Assembly (NCBI RefSeq): GCF_014199935.1
Contig: NZ_JACHOP010000007.1
Coordinates: forward strand, 1 to 64,000
Direction of reading: 5' to 3'
DNA: 64,000 bases
Origin: Methylorubrum rhodinum
GTDB taxonomy: Bacteria > Pseudomonadota > Alphaproteobacteria > Rhizobiales > Beijerinckiaceae
Shown here: positions 62,734 to 64,000 of the stretch, one piece after another
How positions within the stretch are numbered: the first letter of the stretch is position 1
How the letters are laid out: the number at the start of each line of letters is the position of its first letter
Made by a program: the position numbers and the translations under genes
Notes under the pieces: generated by a model
What the model saw: only the letters and a program-made list of their open reading frames with translations
Database searches by the model: none
What the model was told of the DNA's origin: nothing

Positions 62734-64000
62734 TTACTCGGCCGCCGCCGGGGGCAGCTCGCTGAGGTTGGCGGCGTTGGCCGCGTTCTCGGACGAGCGC
62801 TGCTGCAGGATCAGGCTGTCGCGGCGGCGGGCGATGGAGCGGATGTCCGCCGCGAGGGAGCCGGTGCCGGCCGGGATGAGCGAGCCGACGATGACGTTCT
62901 CCTTGAGGCCTTCCAGGGTGTCGACCTTGCCGTTGACCGCGGCTTCCGTGAGGACGCGGGTGGTCTCCTGGAACGAGGCCGCCGAGATGAACGACTTCGT
63001 CTGCAGCGAAGCCTTGGTGATGCCGAGCAGGACGGGCACGCCCTGGATCGGCTTCTTGCCCTCGGCCAAGAGCTTCTCGTTGAAGTCGGCCAGCTCCGTG
63101 CGGTCGATCTGGTCGCCCGTGAGGATGTCCGAATCGCCGCCGTCGGTGATCTCGACCTTCTGCAGCATCTGGCGAACGATCACCTCGATGTGCTTGTCGT
63201 TGATCGACACGCCCTGCAGGCGGTAGACCTCCTGGATCTCGTTGACGAGGTAGGCCGCCAGCTCCTCCACGCCCTTGATCGCCAGGATGTCGTGCGGCGC
63301 CGGGTTGCCGTCGACGATGTAGTCGCCGAGCTCGACCACGTCGCCGTCCTGAAGGTGGATGTGCTTGCCCTTCGGGATCAGGTACTCGACCGGATCGGAC
63401 CCGTCATGCGGCGTCAGCGTGAGCCGGCGCTTGTTCTTGTAGTCGCGGCCGAAGGCGATCGAGCCGGACTTCTCGGCGATGATCGCCGCGTCCTTCGGAC
63501 GGCGCGCCTCGAACAGCTCCGCCACCCGCGGCAGACCGCCGGTGATGTCGCGGGTCTTGGCCGAGTCGGTCGAGACGCGGGCGAGCACGTCGCCGGCCTT
63601 CACCTTCGCGCCCGGATCGAGGCCGATGATGGCGTCGACCGGGAGGAAGTAGCGGGCGTCCGAGCCGCGCGGCAGCTTGATCGGCTTGCCGTCGCGGTCG
63701 AGCACGAGCATCGCCGGCTTGAGGTCGGACGTGCGCGAGGAGCCGCGCCAGTCGATGACCACGCGCTTGGCGATGCCGGTCGACTCGTCGGTCGTCTCGG
63801 TGATCGACTGGCCGTCGTTCAGATCCTCGTAGCCGACGATGCCGTCGACTTCGGCGACGATCGGACGGGTGTAGGGATCCCACTCGGCGATCCGTTGCCC
63901 GCGCTTGATCGTGTCGCCCTCGTCGACCCGCACCTTGGCGCCGTATTGCAGGCGGTGGACCGCCCGCTCGGCCCCGTCCGGCCCGACGATCACGATCGCG
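62734..64000 (-). CDS. rpoC: RNA polymerase beta' subunit, C-terminal part
   Basis: The last 420 or so residues of RpoC; the gene continues beyond the right edge. Recognisable C-terminal blocks: [70 protein letters not shown] and [16 protein letters not shown]. These line the secondary channel and end of the subunit. The final residues, [20 protein letters not shown], are a short flexible tail. Confidence 0.97.
   Translation of the reverse strand, partial: AIVIVGPDGAERAVHRLQYGAKVRVDEGDTIKRGQRIAEWDPYTRPIVAEVDGIVGYEDLNDGQSITETTDESTGIAKRVVIDWRGSSRTSDLKPAMLVLDRDGKPIKLPRGSDARYFLPVDAIIGLDPGAKVKAGDVLARVSTDSAKTRDITGGLPRVAELFEARRPKDAAIIAEKSGSIAFGRDYKNKRRLTLTPHDGSDPVEYLIPKGKHIHLQDGDVVELGDYIVDGNPAPHDILAIKGVEELAAYLVNEIQEVYRLQGVSINDKHIEVIVRQMLQKVEITDGGDSDILTGDQIDRTELADFNEKLLAEGKKPIQGVPVLLGITKASLQTKSFISAASFQETTRVLTEAAVNGKVDTLEGLKENVIVGSLIPAGTGSLAADIRSIARRRDSLILQQRSSENAANAANLSELPPAAAE

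Noticed and set aside
1..64000. tRNA, rRNA or insertion-sequence genes
   Set aside because: Scanning for T-loop-like GGTTCGAATC contexts found matches only inside coding genes (for example near 9095 and 24030) without cloverleaf partners. No transposase or integrase motifs were seen.

Overview
The window is a gene-dense, very GC-rich stretch of bacterial chromosome. It is almost certainly an alphaproteobacterium of the Methylobacterium/Methylorubrum group. The diagnostic genes lie at the left end: a lanmodulin (lanM; four EF-hands with Pro at loop position 2 and 24/25/24-residue spacing) divergent from three tandem copies of pqqA. Both point to methylotrophy based on lanthanide- and PQQ-dependent alcohol dehydrogenases, although no dehydrogenase and no pqqBCDE gene lies here. 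The right half is housekeeping (rpsO-pnp, rpoC 3' end, dxs, ftsK, nadE), so the window is chromosomal.

Layout. 0-2.6 kb: lanM, the pqqA array and its terminator, and a YidB-like protein. 2.6-6.3 kb: a glutathione S-transferase, a PAS/PAS/PAS hybrid histidine kinase and two small exported proteins. 6.4-10.05 kb: a strikingly AT-rich island with a small unknown protein and a 951-residue fusion of a SAMHD1-like HD phosphohydrolase to a C-terminal phosphoribosyltransferase-like domain (PRTase-CE type). This is the best candidate in the window for an undescribed, probably defensive, system. 10-16.7 kb: mutM against ubiE-ubiB, a Tat-exported FAD oxidoreductase, and an AAA ATPase overlapping a truncated BrnA-like protein. 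16.7-24.3 kb: fabI, a J-domain protein, pdxH, a response regulator, and an overlapping run SDR / exported protein / Nudix / TIGR02301. 24.3-29 kb: pyrC, then an overlapping four-gene run ygfZ-tag-HD-phosphatase. 29-34.4 kb: xseB-dxs, sodC, tlyA and an RNA uracil methyltransferase. 34.4-43 kb: yedK (SRAP), a DUF482 acyltransferase, an M20 amidohydrolase, a CDF transporter, a HIT protein, a PilZ protein and nadE. 43-50.5 kb: an FtsK motor without visible membrane segments, a LolA-like protein, xth and an APC permease. 50.6-57.2 kb: a PhoD-like phosphatase, rpsO-pnp and an unknown membrane protein. 57.3-64 kb: a SWIM zinc-finger protein, a GST, small membrane proteins, RidA, a polyamine-type binding protein and the 3' end of rpoC, which is cut by the window edge.

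Between genes there are at least three families of intergenic palindromic repeats (near 11.0, 24.3 and 40.7 kb; 17.7 and 35.3 kb; 31.4 and 37.9 kb) and several strong hairpin terminators. I found no tRNA, rRNA, CRISPR array, insertion sequence, integrase or replication origin. All calls come from reading the sequence and recalled family motifs; no database search was possible.
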